Source of the DNA: Natronomonas pharaonis DSM 2160
Lineage (GTDB): Archaea > Halobacteriota > Halobacteria > Halobacteriales > Haloarculaceae
Length of the DNA: 64,000 bases
Direction of reading: 5' to 3'
Assembly (NCBI RefSeq): GCF_000026045.1
Contig: NC_007426.1
Location: forward strand, 62,001-126,000
Position numbers and translations under genes: made by a program. The notes below the pieces were generated by a model. The model was given only the letters and a program-made list of their open reading frames with translations. It did no database searches and was not told where the DNA came from. Positions within the stretch are counted from its first letter, which is position 1. The number at the start of each line of letters is the position of its first letter. Of this stretch, positions 1-10,885 are shown piece after piece.

Positions 1-2
1 CC

Positions 3-1727
3 GAGCTACAGGAAGGACCCGAGGAGATGCAGCAGCGGCTGACCGGCGTCATCGGCGATGTCAACGAGCTCATCCGCGGGATGACCGAGGAGATGGACGA
101 CATCAACGAAGACTGGACGGTTTCCGTCGAGGACGGGACCGTCGGCTTCGGGTCCGCCCTCTACAAGTGGGGCGTCTCGATGCCGTCCATGCAGCGGACG
201 GGGATGGACTTCGGCGAAATCATCGAGCTCGAACGAGCCGACAAGCGGCAGGAGCTCCACGAGCGAACGCCGCTTTCCGATGTCGTCCTCGACATGGTCT
301 GTGAGCACTTCCCGAACCCGGTCGACGCCCAGCCCCGTCGTATTCCGCGTATCTGGCGTGGCGACGCGGACTCCGAGGTCGCCGAAGCGATGGAGCTTGT
401 CAACGAGGACGGCGAACTCGTCATGATGGTCACCGACATCGGTATCGACCCCCACGCCGGCGAAATCGCCGCAGGCCGTGTCTTCTCCGGCACCATCGAG
501 AAGGGCCAAGACCTCTATGTCTCCGGAACCGCCGGGACGAACCGGGTCCAGAGCGTCGGTATCTACATGGGCGGCGAGCGCGAGGAGGTCGAACGCGTCC
601 CCGCAGGTAACATCGCCGCAGTCACGGGGCTCAAAGACGCTATCGCCGGCTCGACGGTTTCGTCCGTCGAGATGACGCCGTTCGAGTCCATCGAACACAT
701 CTCCGAGCCGGTCATCACGAAGTCCGTCGAGGCAAAGAACATGGACGACCTGCCGAAGCTCATCGAGACGCTCCAGCAGGTCGCCAAAGAGGACCCGACG
801 ATTCAGATCGAAATTAACGAAGACACCGGCGAGCACCTCATCTCCGGACAGGGCGAACTTCACCTCGAAGTCATCACCCAGCGTATCGAGCGCAACCAGG
901 GAATCCCGGTCAACACCGGCGAACCCATCGTCGTCTTCCGTGAGGCGCCCCAGCAGGAGTCCCGCGAGGTCGAAGGGCGCTCCCCGAACAACCACAACCG
1001 GTTCTACATCACCGTCGAGCCGCTTGAAGACGATATCGTCGAGACCATCAAGATGGGCGATGTCTCGATGGACATGCCCGAGCTCGAACGCCGTGAAGAG
1101 CTGATGGAGCAGGGCATGGACAAGGATACGGCCCAGAACGTCGAGACCATCCACAACACCAACGTCTTCATCGACGACACGAAGGGTATCCAGCACCTCA
1201 ACGAGACGATGGAGCTGGTCGTCGAAGGGCTCGAAGAAGCTCTCAACGACGGCCCGCTGGCCGCCGAGCCCGTCGAAGGCGCACTCATCCGCCTGCACGA
1301 CGCCCGTCTCCACGAGGACGCTATCCACCGCGGTCCGGCACAGGTCATCCCCGCCGTCCGCGAGGCGGTTCACAACGCGCTCATCGACGCCGAAATCAAG
1401 CTGCTGGAGCCAATTCAGGAAGTCCGCATCGACGTGCCCAACGAGCACATGGGTGCGGCCTCCGGCGAGATTCAGGGCCGACGTGGCCGCGTCGACGATA
1501 TGTACCAAGAAGGCGACCTGATGGTCGTCGAGGGCGTCGCCCCCGTCGACGAGATGATCGGCTTCTCCAGCGACATCCGAAGCGCCACGGAGGGGCGTGC
1601 GTCCTGGAACACCGAAAACGCCGGCTTCCGCGTTATGGCTGATAACCTCCAGCCGGAAACTATCGATGAGATCCGCGAGCGGAAGGGCATGAAGCTCGAA
1701 CTGCCCGAGCAGATCGACTACTTCTAG
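3..1727 (+). CDS. fusA: Translation elongation factor aEF-2, 5'-truncated by window edge
   Basis: C-terminal 574 residues of archaeal EF-2, the GTPase that drives ribosomal translocation. The frame is open from base 3 and the start lies upstream. Haloarchaeal EF-2 is about 730 residues, so roughly the first 150 (most of the G domain) are missing. Domain II, the RFGQGEL-like stretch ([11 protein letters not shown]), domain IV and domain V are present. The motif [12 protein letters not shown] carries the His (codon 1326-1328) that is converted to diphthamide in this family. The protein ends in the usual LPEQIDYF-type tail. It is followed by a 134-base spacer before the malic enzyme gene. Identity is certain from overall sequence; only the 5' end is unseen. 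Confidence 0.97.
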   Translation, partial: ELQEGPEEMQQRLTGVIGDVNELIRGMTEEMDDINEDWTVSVEDGTVGFGSALYKWGVSMPSMQRTGMDFGEIIELERADKRQELHERTPLSDVVLDMVCEHFPNPVDAQPRRIPRIWRGDADSEVAEAMELVNEDGELVMMVTDIGIDPHAGEIAAGRVFSGTIEKGQDLYVSGTAGTNRVQSVGIYMGGEREEVERVPAGNIAAVTGLKDAIAGSTVSSVEMTPFESIEHISEPVITKSVEAKNMDDLPKLIETLQQVAKEDPTIQIEINEDTGEHLISGQGELHLEVITQRIERNQGIPVNTGEPIVVFREAPQQESREVEGRSPNNHNRFYITVEPLEDDIVETIKMGDVSMDMPELERREELMEQGMDKDTAQNVETIHNTNVFIDDTKGIQHLNETMELVVEGLEEALNDGPLAAEPVEGALIRLHDARLHEDAIHRGPAQVIPAVREAVHNALIDAEIKLLEPIQEVRIDVPNEHMGAASGEIQGRRGRVDDMYQEGDLMVVEGVAPVDEMIGFSSDIRSATEGRASWNTENAGFRVMADNLQPETIDEIRERKGMKLELPEQIDYF

Positions 1728-1861
1728 ACGCTCCGGCGGCCGTCGGTCGCTGACGGCCGTCCGGTTCTCCCGTGTGTATCCGGACGCCGCCGTATTCTTC
1801 GTGGTCTTTCATCGACGATTAGTCACCACCACTCATTACCCTGCGTGCCGCCAGTTTACCT

Positions 1862-4135
<2,274 letters not shown>

Positions 4136-4191
4136 AAACCCCTGAATATTACCGGGGGACTGTCTTCGGGACAGAGCGTCTCAGTATACGT

Positions 4192-4542
4192 ATGAGCACC
4201 GAAACCGGGGGCACGGTAGCACACGAAACGGAGCCAGCCAAAAGCGGAGAGGCAGTGGTCGGCGACGACGATGTCGGGGCGACGCTGGCGTTGCTGGCCG
4301 ACGAGGAAGCCAGAGCGCTGTTTCGGCATACCGGCAAGCCGAAGACGATACCGGAACTGACCGCTGACTGCGGGGTTGCCCGTTCGACGGCCTACCGGAA
4401 GGTACGAAAGCTGACCGCGGCCGGGCTACTCGAACCAGCCTCGGCCGATGACGACCCCAATACAGCGACGGCCTACCAGCGGACTGTCGACGCACTGGAA
4501 ATTATCGTCGGCGAGGCGGAAACCATCGAAGTGCGGCGGTAG
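4192..4542 (+). CDS. Winged-helix DNA-binding protein
   Basis: 116-residue small regulator. After a ~25-residue acidic low-complexity leader, residues ~30-85 form an ArsR/TrmB-like winged helix: LADEEARALFRHTGKPKTIPEL, then helix-turn-helix CGVARSTAYRKVRKLTAAGLLEP. The C-terminal ~30 residues (TVDALEIIVGEAETIEV) may be a dimerisation strand. No ligand domain is visible. It is followed 82 bases later by a second regulator on the same strand. The target is unknown; autoregulation or control of the neighbour at 4625 is possible but unproven. Confidence 0.8.
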   Translation: MSTETGGTVAHETEPAKSGEAVVGDDDVGATLALLADEEARALFRHTGKPKTIPELTADCGVARSTAYRKVRKLTAAGLLEPASADDDPNTATAYQRTVDALEIIVGEAETIEVRR

Positions 4543-4587
4543 AGGCCTTAAAAGATGTCTCACAAACTGGGACCCACAGGGGAGGAA

Positions 4588-4607
4588 TTTACAATACGGG
4601 TCCGTAT
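4588..4607 (+). promoter_or_regulatory. TATA-like box overlapping a 14-base inverted repeat
   Basis: A TATA-like TTTACAATA (4588-4596) lies 29-37 bases before the ATG at 4625. It overlaps ATACGGGTCCGTAT (4594-4607), two 6-base arms around GT. The inverted repeat sits between the TATA box and the expected transcription start, where archaeal repressors commonly bind. The operator role is inferred from position only. Confidence 0.5.
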
Positions 4608-4624
4608 ATCGGGTAGAAGAGCGT

Positions 4625-5287
4625 ATGTCTTCCCCGAAACCGAACGCCGACGGCCATCTCCGGGTCGTGCTCGCGGTGACGCCCTCGCCGGACGCCAGCT
4701 GTCACATCCTTGGGTCCGGAAAGCGCGGCACCGTGACCAAGCGTGACCTCCGTTCTGACGACGACAGCGGCGAGTGTACCTGTAAAGCTGAGGCATCACT
4801 CGACGACGGGCCGGCACAGCTTGTCGAAAGCGATGTCACGAACGGCTGTGTCTGTCCCGCGTTCCGCGAACACGACTGTGTCGCCTCGCTGGACGGCTTC
4901 GAAGACGGCACGCTCATTGTTTCAGTGGCCGTTCCAGACCGTGAGGAACTGACATCGGTCGTCGCCGAGCTCAGAGAGCGTGGCGCAACCGTAAAGCTCC
5001 GCCGAATCGATAGCTCTGCGGTTGGCAGCGACAGACGAGTGCTCCGGCTCGACGCCGACGGCATAACCGAAAAACAACGCGAGGCGGTCCAGGTCGCCGC
5101 CGACGCCGGCTATTACGAGACGCCACGGGAGGCGGACCTCAGCGAGTTGGCCGACCAGCTCGGCGTCTCTCGGTCGGCAGTCTCCCAGCGGCTTACTGCC
5201 GTCGAGACGAAGCTCGTCGAGGAGCTTGTCCAAGCCGAGAAAAACGGCTGGCCGGGACCACAGCCGGCATCAGTCGGCGACCGGTAG
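4625..5287 (+). CDS. HTH_10 (bacterio-opsin activator-type) regulator
   Basis: 220-residue haloarchaeal regulator. Residues ~150-210 form the HTH_10 domain of Bat-like proteins (ITEKQREAVQVAADAGYYETPRE, then helix-turn-helix LADQLGVSRSAVSQRLTAVETKLVEEL). The N-terminal ~140 residues are a small-molecule-sensor-like region with six Cys (CHILG, CTC, CVCPAFREHDC) that could bind metal or sense redox; no known domain is recognised there. ATG 4625 is preferred over upstream starts because a TATA-like box sits at 4588-4596. Its last 18 bases overlap the 3' end of the convergent kinase gene. Confidence 0.85.
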   Translation: MSSPKPNADGHLRVVLAVTPSPDASCHILGSGKRGTVTKRDLRSDDDSGECTCKAEASLDDGPAQLVESDVTNGCVCPAFREHDCVASLDGFEDGTLIVSVAVPDREELTSVVAELRERGATVKLRRIDSSAVGSDRRVLRLDADGITEKQREAVQVAADAGYYETPREADLSELADQLGVSRSAVSQRLTAVETKLVEELVQAEKNGWPGPQPASVGDR

Positions 5288-6724
5288 CTCGACGATGAAG
5301 ACGCTGCCCTCCGGCTCGTTGTCCTCGACCCACACCTCGCCGCCGTAGCTCTCGACGAGCGTTCGGACGAGATACAGCCCGACGCCGGTACCTTCGCTTT
5401 CGAGGCCTTTCTCGCCCTTGCCGAATATTTCCTCTTTTTGGGCGTCCGGGACCCCCGGGCCGTTGTCTGCGACCCGAATCTCGGCGATGTCGCCGTCGAC
5501 CACAGCCGAAACAGACACCTCGGGAAGCGGCTTGTCGTTGTGCTGGACGGCGTTTTTCAGGAGGTTCCGGAAGACGGCTCCGAGCATATCGTTGCCGACG
5601 ACGTCGACCGTCGGCAGCGACCCGTCGACTGTGACGGCTGCATCCGAGTGTGTCGAGCGTATCTCCTCAAGCTGCCGTTCGAGGGACCGGTCGAGTGCGA
5701 CCTGTCTGTTCTCGACATCGGGCTGGAGCATCACCTCCGCGAGGTCTCTGGCAGTCGTCGTGAGGTCGACGGCGTTCTCGGCGCTTTCTTTGACTGTCTG
5801 CAGATACTGCGTGCCGTCGTCATCGACGTGGGCTTCGAGCATCTCCGCGTAGGCGGTCACAAGCTGGAGGTCGTTGCGGATGTCGTGTCGTACGACCTCG
5901 TTGAGAATCTCGAGGTTGTCCCGCTGTTCTTCGAGCCGTCGCTCGTAGGCGACGCGGTCGGTGATGTCGATGTTGCTCTCGGCCATCTGGACAACGTTGC
6001 CGTCGTCGTCGAAGATAGGCGCGGCATGGACCTTGTAAACCCGCTTTTCGCCGTCTTCGGTGTGATGAATATGTTCGAGTTCCTGCGGCTCGCCCGTCTC
6101 GACGACCGACGGCAGCGGACAGCCGAGATCAGCATCGGCCTCATCACAGGGAACGTCTCGCCCGTGTGTGGCGGCGTGGCAGGTGTCGCCCTCCTCGACC
6201 GGAGCCCGGGAGTTCGCGTGCGTGACGGTGTAGTCGTCGACATCGACGACGTAGAAGGGATACGGCAGGCTCTCGATGACGGTATCAAGGAAATCACGTT
6301 CGGCTTTGAGCTTCTGTTCGTGCTTCTTTCGCTCGACGGCATACCGGACCGACCGCGACAGTTCGCTGCCGTTGAGGTCGTCTTTGGTGAGATAGTCCTG
6401 TGCGCCCTCAGTGATAGCCTCGAGGGCAAGTTGCTGGTCATCAAGCCCCGTCAGAACGACCACAGGGATGTTGTCGGCTGCGTCGGTGACAGCACTGAGC
6501 GTATCGAGACCGTTTGACTCCGGTAGCCCGAGGTCCAGCAGCACGACATCCCAGTCGGATTCCGCCAGCGCGTCGAGACAGCCCGCAAGGTCGTCAACGT
6601 GAGCGAGCGTGTGGTCAGAAGCCAGAAGCGACTCGTCGGCCCGTTCGAGCCGCTTTTCGATGAGGCGGGCATCGCCCGGGTTGTCTTCAACCAGCAGTAC
6701 ATCGAGTTCGGCGCGTAGTTCCAT
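5270..6724 (-). CDS. Hybrid receiver-PAS-histidine kinase
   Basis: 484 residues. An N-terminal CheY-like receiver (~8-125) keeps the acidic pair (VEDNPGD), phospho-acceptor Asp (VVLLDLGLPESNG), Thr and Lys (YLTKDD). A PAS domain follows (~140-255) with several Cys (EEGDTCHAATHGRDVPCDEAD...GCPL), suggesting redox or metal sensing. Next is a haloarchaeal HisKA-like box NEVVRHDIRNDLQ, then an HATPase domain with DNGPGVPDAQ and GTGVGLYLV. There are no membrane segments, so it is cytoplasmic. It is the last gene of a four-gene signalling block. A Shine-Dalgarno GAGGTGA lies just before its ATG, and the gap to the upstream response regulator is 6 bases, so the two are probably co-translated and may form one phosphorelay. 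Confidence 0.93.
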   Translation of the reverse strand: MELRAELDVLLVEDNPGDARLIEKRLERADESLLASDHTLAHVDDLAGCLDALAESDWDVVLLDLGLPESNGLDTLSAVTDAADNIPVVVLTGLDDQQLALEAITEGAQDYLTKDDLNGSELSRSVRYAVERKKHEQKLKAERDFLDTVIESLPYPFYVVDVDDYTVTHANSRAPVEEGDTCHAATHGRDVPCDEADADLGCPLPSVVETGEPQELEHIHHTEDGEKRVYKVHAAPIFDDDGNVVQMAESNIDITDRVAYERRLEEQRDNLEILNEVVRHDIRNDLQLVTAYAEMLEAHVDDDGTQYLQTVKESAENAVDLTTTARDLAEVMLQPDVENRQVALDRSLERQLEEIRSTHSDAAVTVDGSLPTVDVVGNDMLGAVFRNLLKNAVQHNDKPLPEVSVSAVVDGDIAEIRVADNGPGVPDAQKEEIFGKGEKGLESEGTGVGLYLVRTLVESYGGEVWVEDNEPEGSVFIVELPVAD

Positions 6725-6730
6725 CAGCTG

Positions 6731-7210
6731 TCACCTCGGCGGCAGCGTCGCCACGCAGAACCAGAACCCTTCGATTCGCTTGACGACGTCCCGGAAGCCG
6801 TCGAACGTAACTGGCTTTGTCAGATAGGCGTTGGCGTGGTCGTCGTAACTGTCGACGATATCGCGTTCGGATTCGGAGCTGGTCAGGATGACGACCGGAA
6901 TCCGGCGGAGGTCCGGGTCCGACTTGATCTCTTCGAGGACCTCGTGGCCGCTCATTCGGGGGAGCTTGAGGTCGAGTAGGACGATATCCGGTCGGTCGCG
7001 GTCGTCGTCACGGAGATACGTCATCGCCTCGACGCCGTCGGCGGCGACATCGATGTGGTTTGCCAGCGCGGCCTTCTCGAAGGCCTTCTTTGTCAGTTTC
7101 ACGTCGCCGGGGTTGTCCTCGACGAGCAGGATGGAGGCGGGTTCCACCGCAGCCGCTTCGGCACCGCCGGAAGGGGCCGATTCGTCGCCGACATCCGCCG
7201 GTTCAGGCAT
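6731..7210 (-). CDS. Stand-alone CheY-like response regulator
   Basis: 159 residues: a ~27-residue acidic, Ala-rich leader and then a single receiver domain, with no output domain. All key residues are present: LVEDNPGD acidic pair, phospho-acceptor Asp in DIVLLDLKLPRMSG, TSS and the Lys in AYLTKPV. It resembles the Rcp1-type single-domain regulators that partner with bacteriophytochrome-like kinases. It sits between kinase genes on the same strand. The longer upstream open frame overlaps the preceding kinase and is rejected. ATG 7210 is supported by a TATA-like CTTAATCG about 25-30 bases upstream, so this gene may also have its own leaderless promoter. Confidence 0.93.
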   Translation of the reverse strand: MPEPADVGDESAPSGGAEAAAVEPASILLVEDNPGDVKLTKKAFEKAALANHIDVAADGVEAMTYLRDDDRDRPDIVLLDLKLPRMSGHEVLEEIKSDPDLRRIPVVILTSSESERDIVDSYDDHANAYLTKPVTFDGFRDVVKRIEGFWFCVATLPPR

Positions 7211-7231
7211 TGTGAGCACTTTTTCGTAGTA

Positions 7232-7240
7232 TCGATTAAG
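7232..7240 (-). promoter_or_regulatory. TATA-like box before the response regulator
   Basis: CTTAATCGA read on the minus strand, centred about 26 bases before the ATG at 7210 within the 55-base gap after the upstream kinase. The spacing fits a leaderless archaeal promoter, which would let the regulator and hybrid kinase be made apart from the two upstream kinases. Confidence 0.4.
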
Positions 7241-7265
7241 TCTTGTGTCATCGACGAATGTTCTG

Positions 7266-8954
7266 TCAGCGTCGCTCGCTGTCGTGTTCGTCTGGGGTCG
7301 GCAGCGTAAAGTAAAACGTCGAGCCGTCGCCGACCGTCGAATCAACCCAGATGTCGCCACCGTGGGCTTCGACGATGCGCTTACAGACCGCCAGACCGAC
7401 GCCGGTGCGCGATTCGTCGTCGCGGTCGCCCCGAGTGAAAAGCTCGAAGAGCTTGTCCTGCTGGGGTTCGGGGATGCCGACGCCGTCGTCGGCCACGGAG
7501 AACCGGTAGCGGCCGTCACACTCGCTTGCGGAGATGGTGACACGCGGCGTCCCGGCCTCGTTGTACTCGATTGCGTTCGAAAGCAGGTTCTGGAACAGCT
7601 GGACGAGCTGTCGTTCAGTCCCCTCAACGGCCGGTAGCACGTCGTACTCGATTTCGGCGTCGGCGGCCGTGACACTCACATCGAGGTTGTCGATGGCCCG
7701 TTCGAGGACCTGTTCGGTATCGACCGTCGTACTCTCGCCAGCGTCGGTTTCGAGCCGCGCAAACGCCAGCAGGTCGTCGATGAGCTGCCGCATCCGCTCG
7801 GCGCCCGTCACCGCGTGTGCTATGGACGCCTGTGCCTCCGCATCGAGGTCGTCGCCGTATTCGGACTCCAAGAGCGTCAGATGTGCAGACACCATCCGCA
7901 ACGGCTCCTGAAGGTCGTGGTACGCGACGTGGGTGAACTGCGCCAGCTCGGCCCGGGACTGTTCGAGCCGGTCGACAGTCGCCTCGAGTTCCCGTTCACG
8001 AACCGCAAGCTCGCGGCTGACGGCGTTGAACCGACGGCCGATTTCGGCCCACTCGTCGGTCGCCCCGAGGTCAACGCGGGTCCCGTACTCCCGGTCGGCG
8101 AGCCGGTCGAACCCGGACAGGAGCGCGTCGACTTGCCGGAGGTTATGGCGGTAGAACCAGCCCGCAAAGCCGACAAGTGTCACGAGAACGATGACTACTG
8201 ACCCAAGCTGCAGGAGTGTCGCAGTCTGGGCCGCGCCGACGACGGCTGCCTCCGGGCGGGCGACCGTTACCGTCCAGTCAGCCGTTTCGAGGTCGCTTCC
8301 CGCGGCCAGCAGGTCGGCGCGGTCCCACGGGCCGGTCTCGAAAAGCGTCGTCCCGTCGGTGGTCACTCGGACGGCGGTGTCGGCGCTGGGGTCCGGCGCG
8401 ACGGATGCAAAGAACGCGTCGTCATCGAGATGCAAGGCGGCGTTGAGCGCCCCGACTATCTCGCCGTCCCGCTCGATGGGGGTGCTGATAGTGACGATGA
8501 AGTTCCCGGTTTCAGCCGCCACGGGGTCGCTGACATGTGTTTCGCCATCCAGTGCCCGTTGGACGTACAGCCGGTCGCTGAGGTCGCTTCCGCTCAGGTC
8601 TTGGCGCTCGGCCGCCGAGAGTCCCTCCGACTCGATATCGAGTATCCGGCCGTCGGCGTCGACGACGGATGCACCCTGGAAGGTCGTTCGCTCGACGAAT
8701 CGGGCCAGCGAGGCACGCCGCTCCTCGTCAGTGCTGGTTAACGCCGGGTCGCCGGCGTGTAGCTCGACCGTGCGTGACCGCTCGGCCAATAGGTCCTCAA
8801 GCTGGCCTGCTGTCACATCCGCGGTTCCGCCGAGCGACTCGCGCTCGCTTTGCTCTAAGGCGTCGCCGTAGAGCTGAAACCCCGAGGCGACGGCGACAGT
8901 GAGGACAACGGCAACGACAACGAGAACAACGGCGAAGGCGCGGCGGAGCTTCAT
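7266..8954 (-). CDS. Membrane histidine kinase with extracytoplasmic Cache-like sensor and HAMP
   Basis: 562 residues. Membrane helix 1 is at ~7-28, followed by an external domain of ~215 residues with Cache-like features (DVTAGQLEDLLAERSRTVE, DLSDRLYVQRALDGETHVSDPV, GNFIVTISTPI). Membrane helix 2 is at ~247-268. A HAMP-type linker follows (LLSGFDRLADREYGTRVD), then a phosphoryl-acceptor H-box FTHVAYHDLQEPLRMVSAH and an HATPase domain (QNLLSNAIEYN, DDGVGIPEPQ, GVGLAVCKRIVEAHGG). Its start overlaps the stop of the upstream kinase by ATGA. The catalytic half is closely similar, even in DNA, to that of the upstream kinase. The ligand is unknown. Confidence 0.92.
   Translation of the reverse strand: MKLRRAFAVVLVVVAVVLTVAVASGFQLYGDALEQSERESLGGTADVTAGQLEDLLAERSRTVELHAGDPALTSTDEERRASLARFVERTTFQGASVVDADGRILDIESEGLSAAERQDLSGSDLSDRLYVQRALDGETHVSDPVAAETGNFIVTISTPIERDGEIVGALNAALHLDDDAFFASVAPDPSADTAVRVTTDGTTLFETGPWDRADLLAAGSDLETADWTVTVARPEAAVVGAAQTATLLQLGSVVIVLVTLVGFAGWFYRHNLRQVDALLSGFDRLADREYGTRVDLGATDEWAEIGRRFNAVSRELAVRERELEATVDRLEQSRAELAQFTHVAYHDLQEPLRMVSAHLTLLESEYGDDLDAEAQASIAHAVTGAERMRQLIDDLLAFARLETDAGESTTVDTEQVLERAIDNLDVSVTAADAEIEYDVLPAVEGTERQLVQLFQNLLSNAIEYNEAGTPRVTISASECDGRYRFSVADDGVGIPEPQQDKLFELFTRGDRDDESRTGVGLAVCKRIVEAHGGDIWVDSTVGDGSTFYFTLPTPDEHDSERR
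7324..7355. repeat. 32-base direct repeat, copy 1 (kinase 3' end)
   Basis: A 32-base block identical to 9000-9031, encoding the WVDSTVGDG segment near the C-terminus of both tandem kinases. It reflects duplication of the catalytic module or recent gene conversion. Confidence 0.75.
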
Positions 8955-10837
8955 CCGGCGTCACCCTCTGGTGCCGGCAGCGTGAAGTAGAACGTCGTTC
9001 CGTCGCCGACCGTCGAATCAACCCAGATGTCACCGCCGTGGCGGTCGACGATGCGACGGCAGATAGCGAGCCCGATGCCGGTTCCGGAACCGCGGTCGGC
9101 GTTGCGCCCGCGCTGGAAGACCTCAAAGATGTCCTCGCGGTCGCGTTCGTGAATGCCGACCCCCTCGTCAGCGACAGCGAAAACGTACTCGCCGTTCTGC
9201 CGTTCGACCGCAACATCGACAACTGGCGGCTCGTCGCCCGCATACTCGATTGCGTTCGAAAGCAGGTTCCGGAACAGCTGGCCCAGCTGGCTCCGGTCAG
9301 CAAGAACCGTCGGGAGGTCGTCGGCCTCGATTCTGGCGTTGGTCTCTTCGATGCGCTGCTTGAGGTCTCTGTGAGCCTCCTCGAAAACCGCCGCGGCATC
9401 GACGGGGGCCGGCTCCTCGCCGCGTGTCTCGACACGGGAATACGAAAGCAGGGCGTCTATCATCCGGCTCATCCGCTCGGCACCATCGACAGCGAAGTCG
9501 ATGTACTCCCGTGCTTCGGCGTCGAGGTCGTCGCTGTACTCGGATTCAAGCAGGTCCAGGTAACTTGAAACCATCCGCAACGGTTCCTGAAGGTCATGGG
9601 AGACGACGTAGGCGAACTGCTGGAGCCGTTCGTTTGACTCCCGGAGTTCGCGTCGTCGGGCATCAAGTTCGCGCTCGTAGGTGTCTCGCTCCGTAATGTC
9701 GCGGGCGTAGCCGAGCACCGCCGTCTCGTCGGTGCCGGCGACCTCGAACGGTATTTTCGTCGTCTCCAGCACCCGTGTTTCGCCATCGGCCGTCGTGAGT
9801 TCCTCTCTGTCGACGTGTGTGGGCTCGCCGCTGTCGATGACGTGGCGGTCCTGTTCGCGGAACGCTTCCGCCTCTGTCTCGTCCGGAAGCACCTCGGCGT
9901 CGGTTCGGCCGACGACCTCGTCAGGCGCAAGCCCGTAGTAGTCGGCGGTCGTTTCGTTTGCGAGCAGATATTCGCCGTTGGCGTCCTTGACAAACAGCAG
10001 GTCGGGAACGAGGTCGATTATCTGCCGGAGCTCATCACGGGCCCGCTGGAGGGCGCTTTCGTGTTCCTTCCGCTCTGTGATGTCCCGGGCGAAAGCGAGA
10101 AACTGCACCTCGCCGTCGATTTCGAGCTTGTTGAGCCAGATTTCGACCGGAAAGGTAGACCCGTCGGCGCGGCGATGGGTGCCTTCGAGTGTCCCGGTTT
10201 CTCCGACGTCCAGTTCCGACCAAAACGCCCGGAGCGACTCGATATCGTGGCCGGCCTCGAAGTCCGCAACCGACATCGACTGCAGTTCCGACCGGGAGTA
10301 GCCGAGGTTCTCGACGAGCCGCTCGTTCACGTCGAGAACGGCACCGTCAGCGTCGTGGAGCACAACAGCGTCGGGAGCCTTATCAAAGAGCGCGCGGAGT
10401 CGCTTGCGGCGTGCCTCCACGTCGCGATGTGTGGCGGCGTCGACATCGGTCGCCGCCGAGATAGCTGTCCGGACCCGGTGGGCAAGGAGGTCACCGTCGC
10501 CGTGGACTGTTTCGGAACGAACGAACTCGGCAGCAAAGGAATCAAGCGCGTCGCGGGCAAGCCGTTCGTTGCCGTCGTCGACGGCGACGACGACCGGGCA
10601 ACCGTCGACACCGGCGCAGGGCACCCGTGTCGACCACTCCCTGACGGTCGAATCGGAGACAATAGCACAATCGAAGTCATCGGTTGCCATCTCGTCTGCA
10701 GCGGTAGCGGTGCTGAAGGCGGCGTCCGCTGTCGTATCGGTACTGACCTCGATGTCGTGGGCGGAAAGCGCCTCCAGCGTCTCCTGTGGGACCGTTATTC
10801 CCACCGTCGCGAGCCGAATCCCCTCTCTGGTCGCCAT
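8951..10837 (-). CDS. Multi-PAS histidine kinase with degenerate receiver-like N-terminus
   Basis: 628 residues, soluble. Residues ~1-130 look like a worn receiver fold (FDCAIVSDSTVREW) without the N-terminal acidic pair. Two PAS domains follow (~145-255 RRADGSTFPVEIW...FARDITERKEHE; ~265-385 DLVPDLLFVKDANGEYLLANETTADYYGL...YARDITERDTYE). Then come an H-box QFAYVVSHDLQEPLRMVSSY and HATPase (FRNLLSNAIEYAGDEPP, DEGVGIHERDRED, GTGIGLAICRRIVDRHGGD). It is the first gene of the signalling operon, with a TATA box at 10864-10871 and a 4-base overlap with the next kinase. The H-box class is the one linked to phytochrome-like kinases and CheY-type partners, which suits the regulator at 6731. Confidence 0.92.
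   Translation of the reverse strand: MATREGIRLATVGITVPQETLEALSAHDIEVSTDTTADAAFSTATAADEMATDDFDCAIVSDSTVREWSTRVPCAGVDGCPVVVAVDDGNERLARDALDSFAAEFVRSETVHGDGDLLAHRVRTAISAATDVDAATHRDVEARRKRLRALFDKAPDAVVLHDADGAVLDVNERLVENLGYSRSELQSMSVADFEAGHDIESLRAFWSELDVGETGTLEGTHRRADGSTFPVEIWLNKLEIDGEVQFLAFARDITERKEHESALQRARDELRQIIDLVPDLLFVKDANGEYLLANETTADYYGLAPDEVVGRTDAEVLPDETEAEAFREQDRHVIDSGEPTHVDREELTTADGETRVLETTKIPFEVAGTDETAVLGYARDITERDTYERELDARRRELRESNERLQQFAYVVSHDLQEPLRMVSSYLDLLESEYSDDLDAEAREYIDFAVDGAERMSRMIDALLSYSRVETRGEEPAPVDAAAVFEEAHRDLKQRIEETNARIEADDLPTVLADRSQLGQLFRNLLSNAIEYAGDEPPVVDVAVERQNGEYVFAVADEGVGIHERDREDIFEVFQRGRNADRGSGTGIGLAICRRIVDRHGGDIWVDSTVGDGTTFYFTLPAPEGDAG
9000..9031. repeat. 32-base direct repeat, copy 2
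   Basis: Second copy of the block at 7324-7355, 1676 bases away, in the equivalent position of the upstream paralogous kinase gene. Confidence 0.75.
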
Positions 10838-10863
10838 TCGTTGGCCGGGCTACCGGCTACTGG

Positions 10864-10871
10864 TTTAATTA
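10864..10871 (-). promoter_or_regulatory. TATA box of the kinase operon
   Basis: TAATTAAA on the minus strand, 27-34 bases before the ATG at 10837, the classic spacing for a leaderless haloarchaeal transcript. It probably drives the whole 10837-to-5270 signalling block. Confidence 0.6.
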
Positions 10872-10885
10872 CACATCGGTCGGTA

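Noticed and set aside
6-1508. 500-residue minus-strand open frame opposite aEF-2
   Set aside because: Antisense shadow of a certain gene in GC-rich DNA; no motif and a low-complexity Val/Asp/Gly-rich composition.
4139-4158. CCCC...GGGG hairpin after the malic enzyme gene as terminator
   Set aside because: Only four to five pairs around an 11-base loop, too weak to claim.
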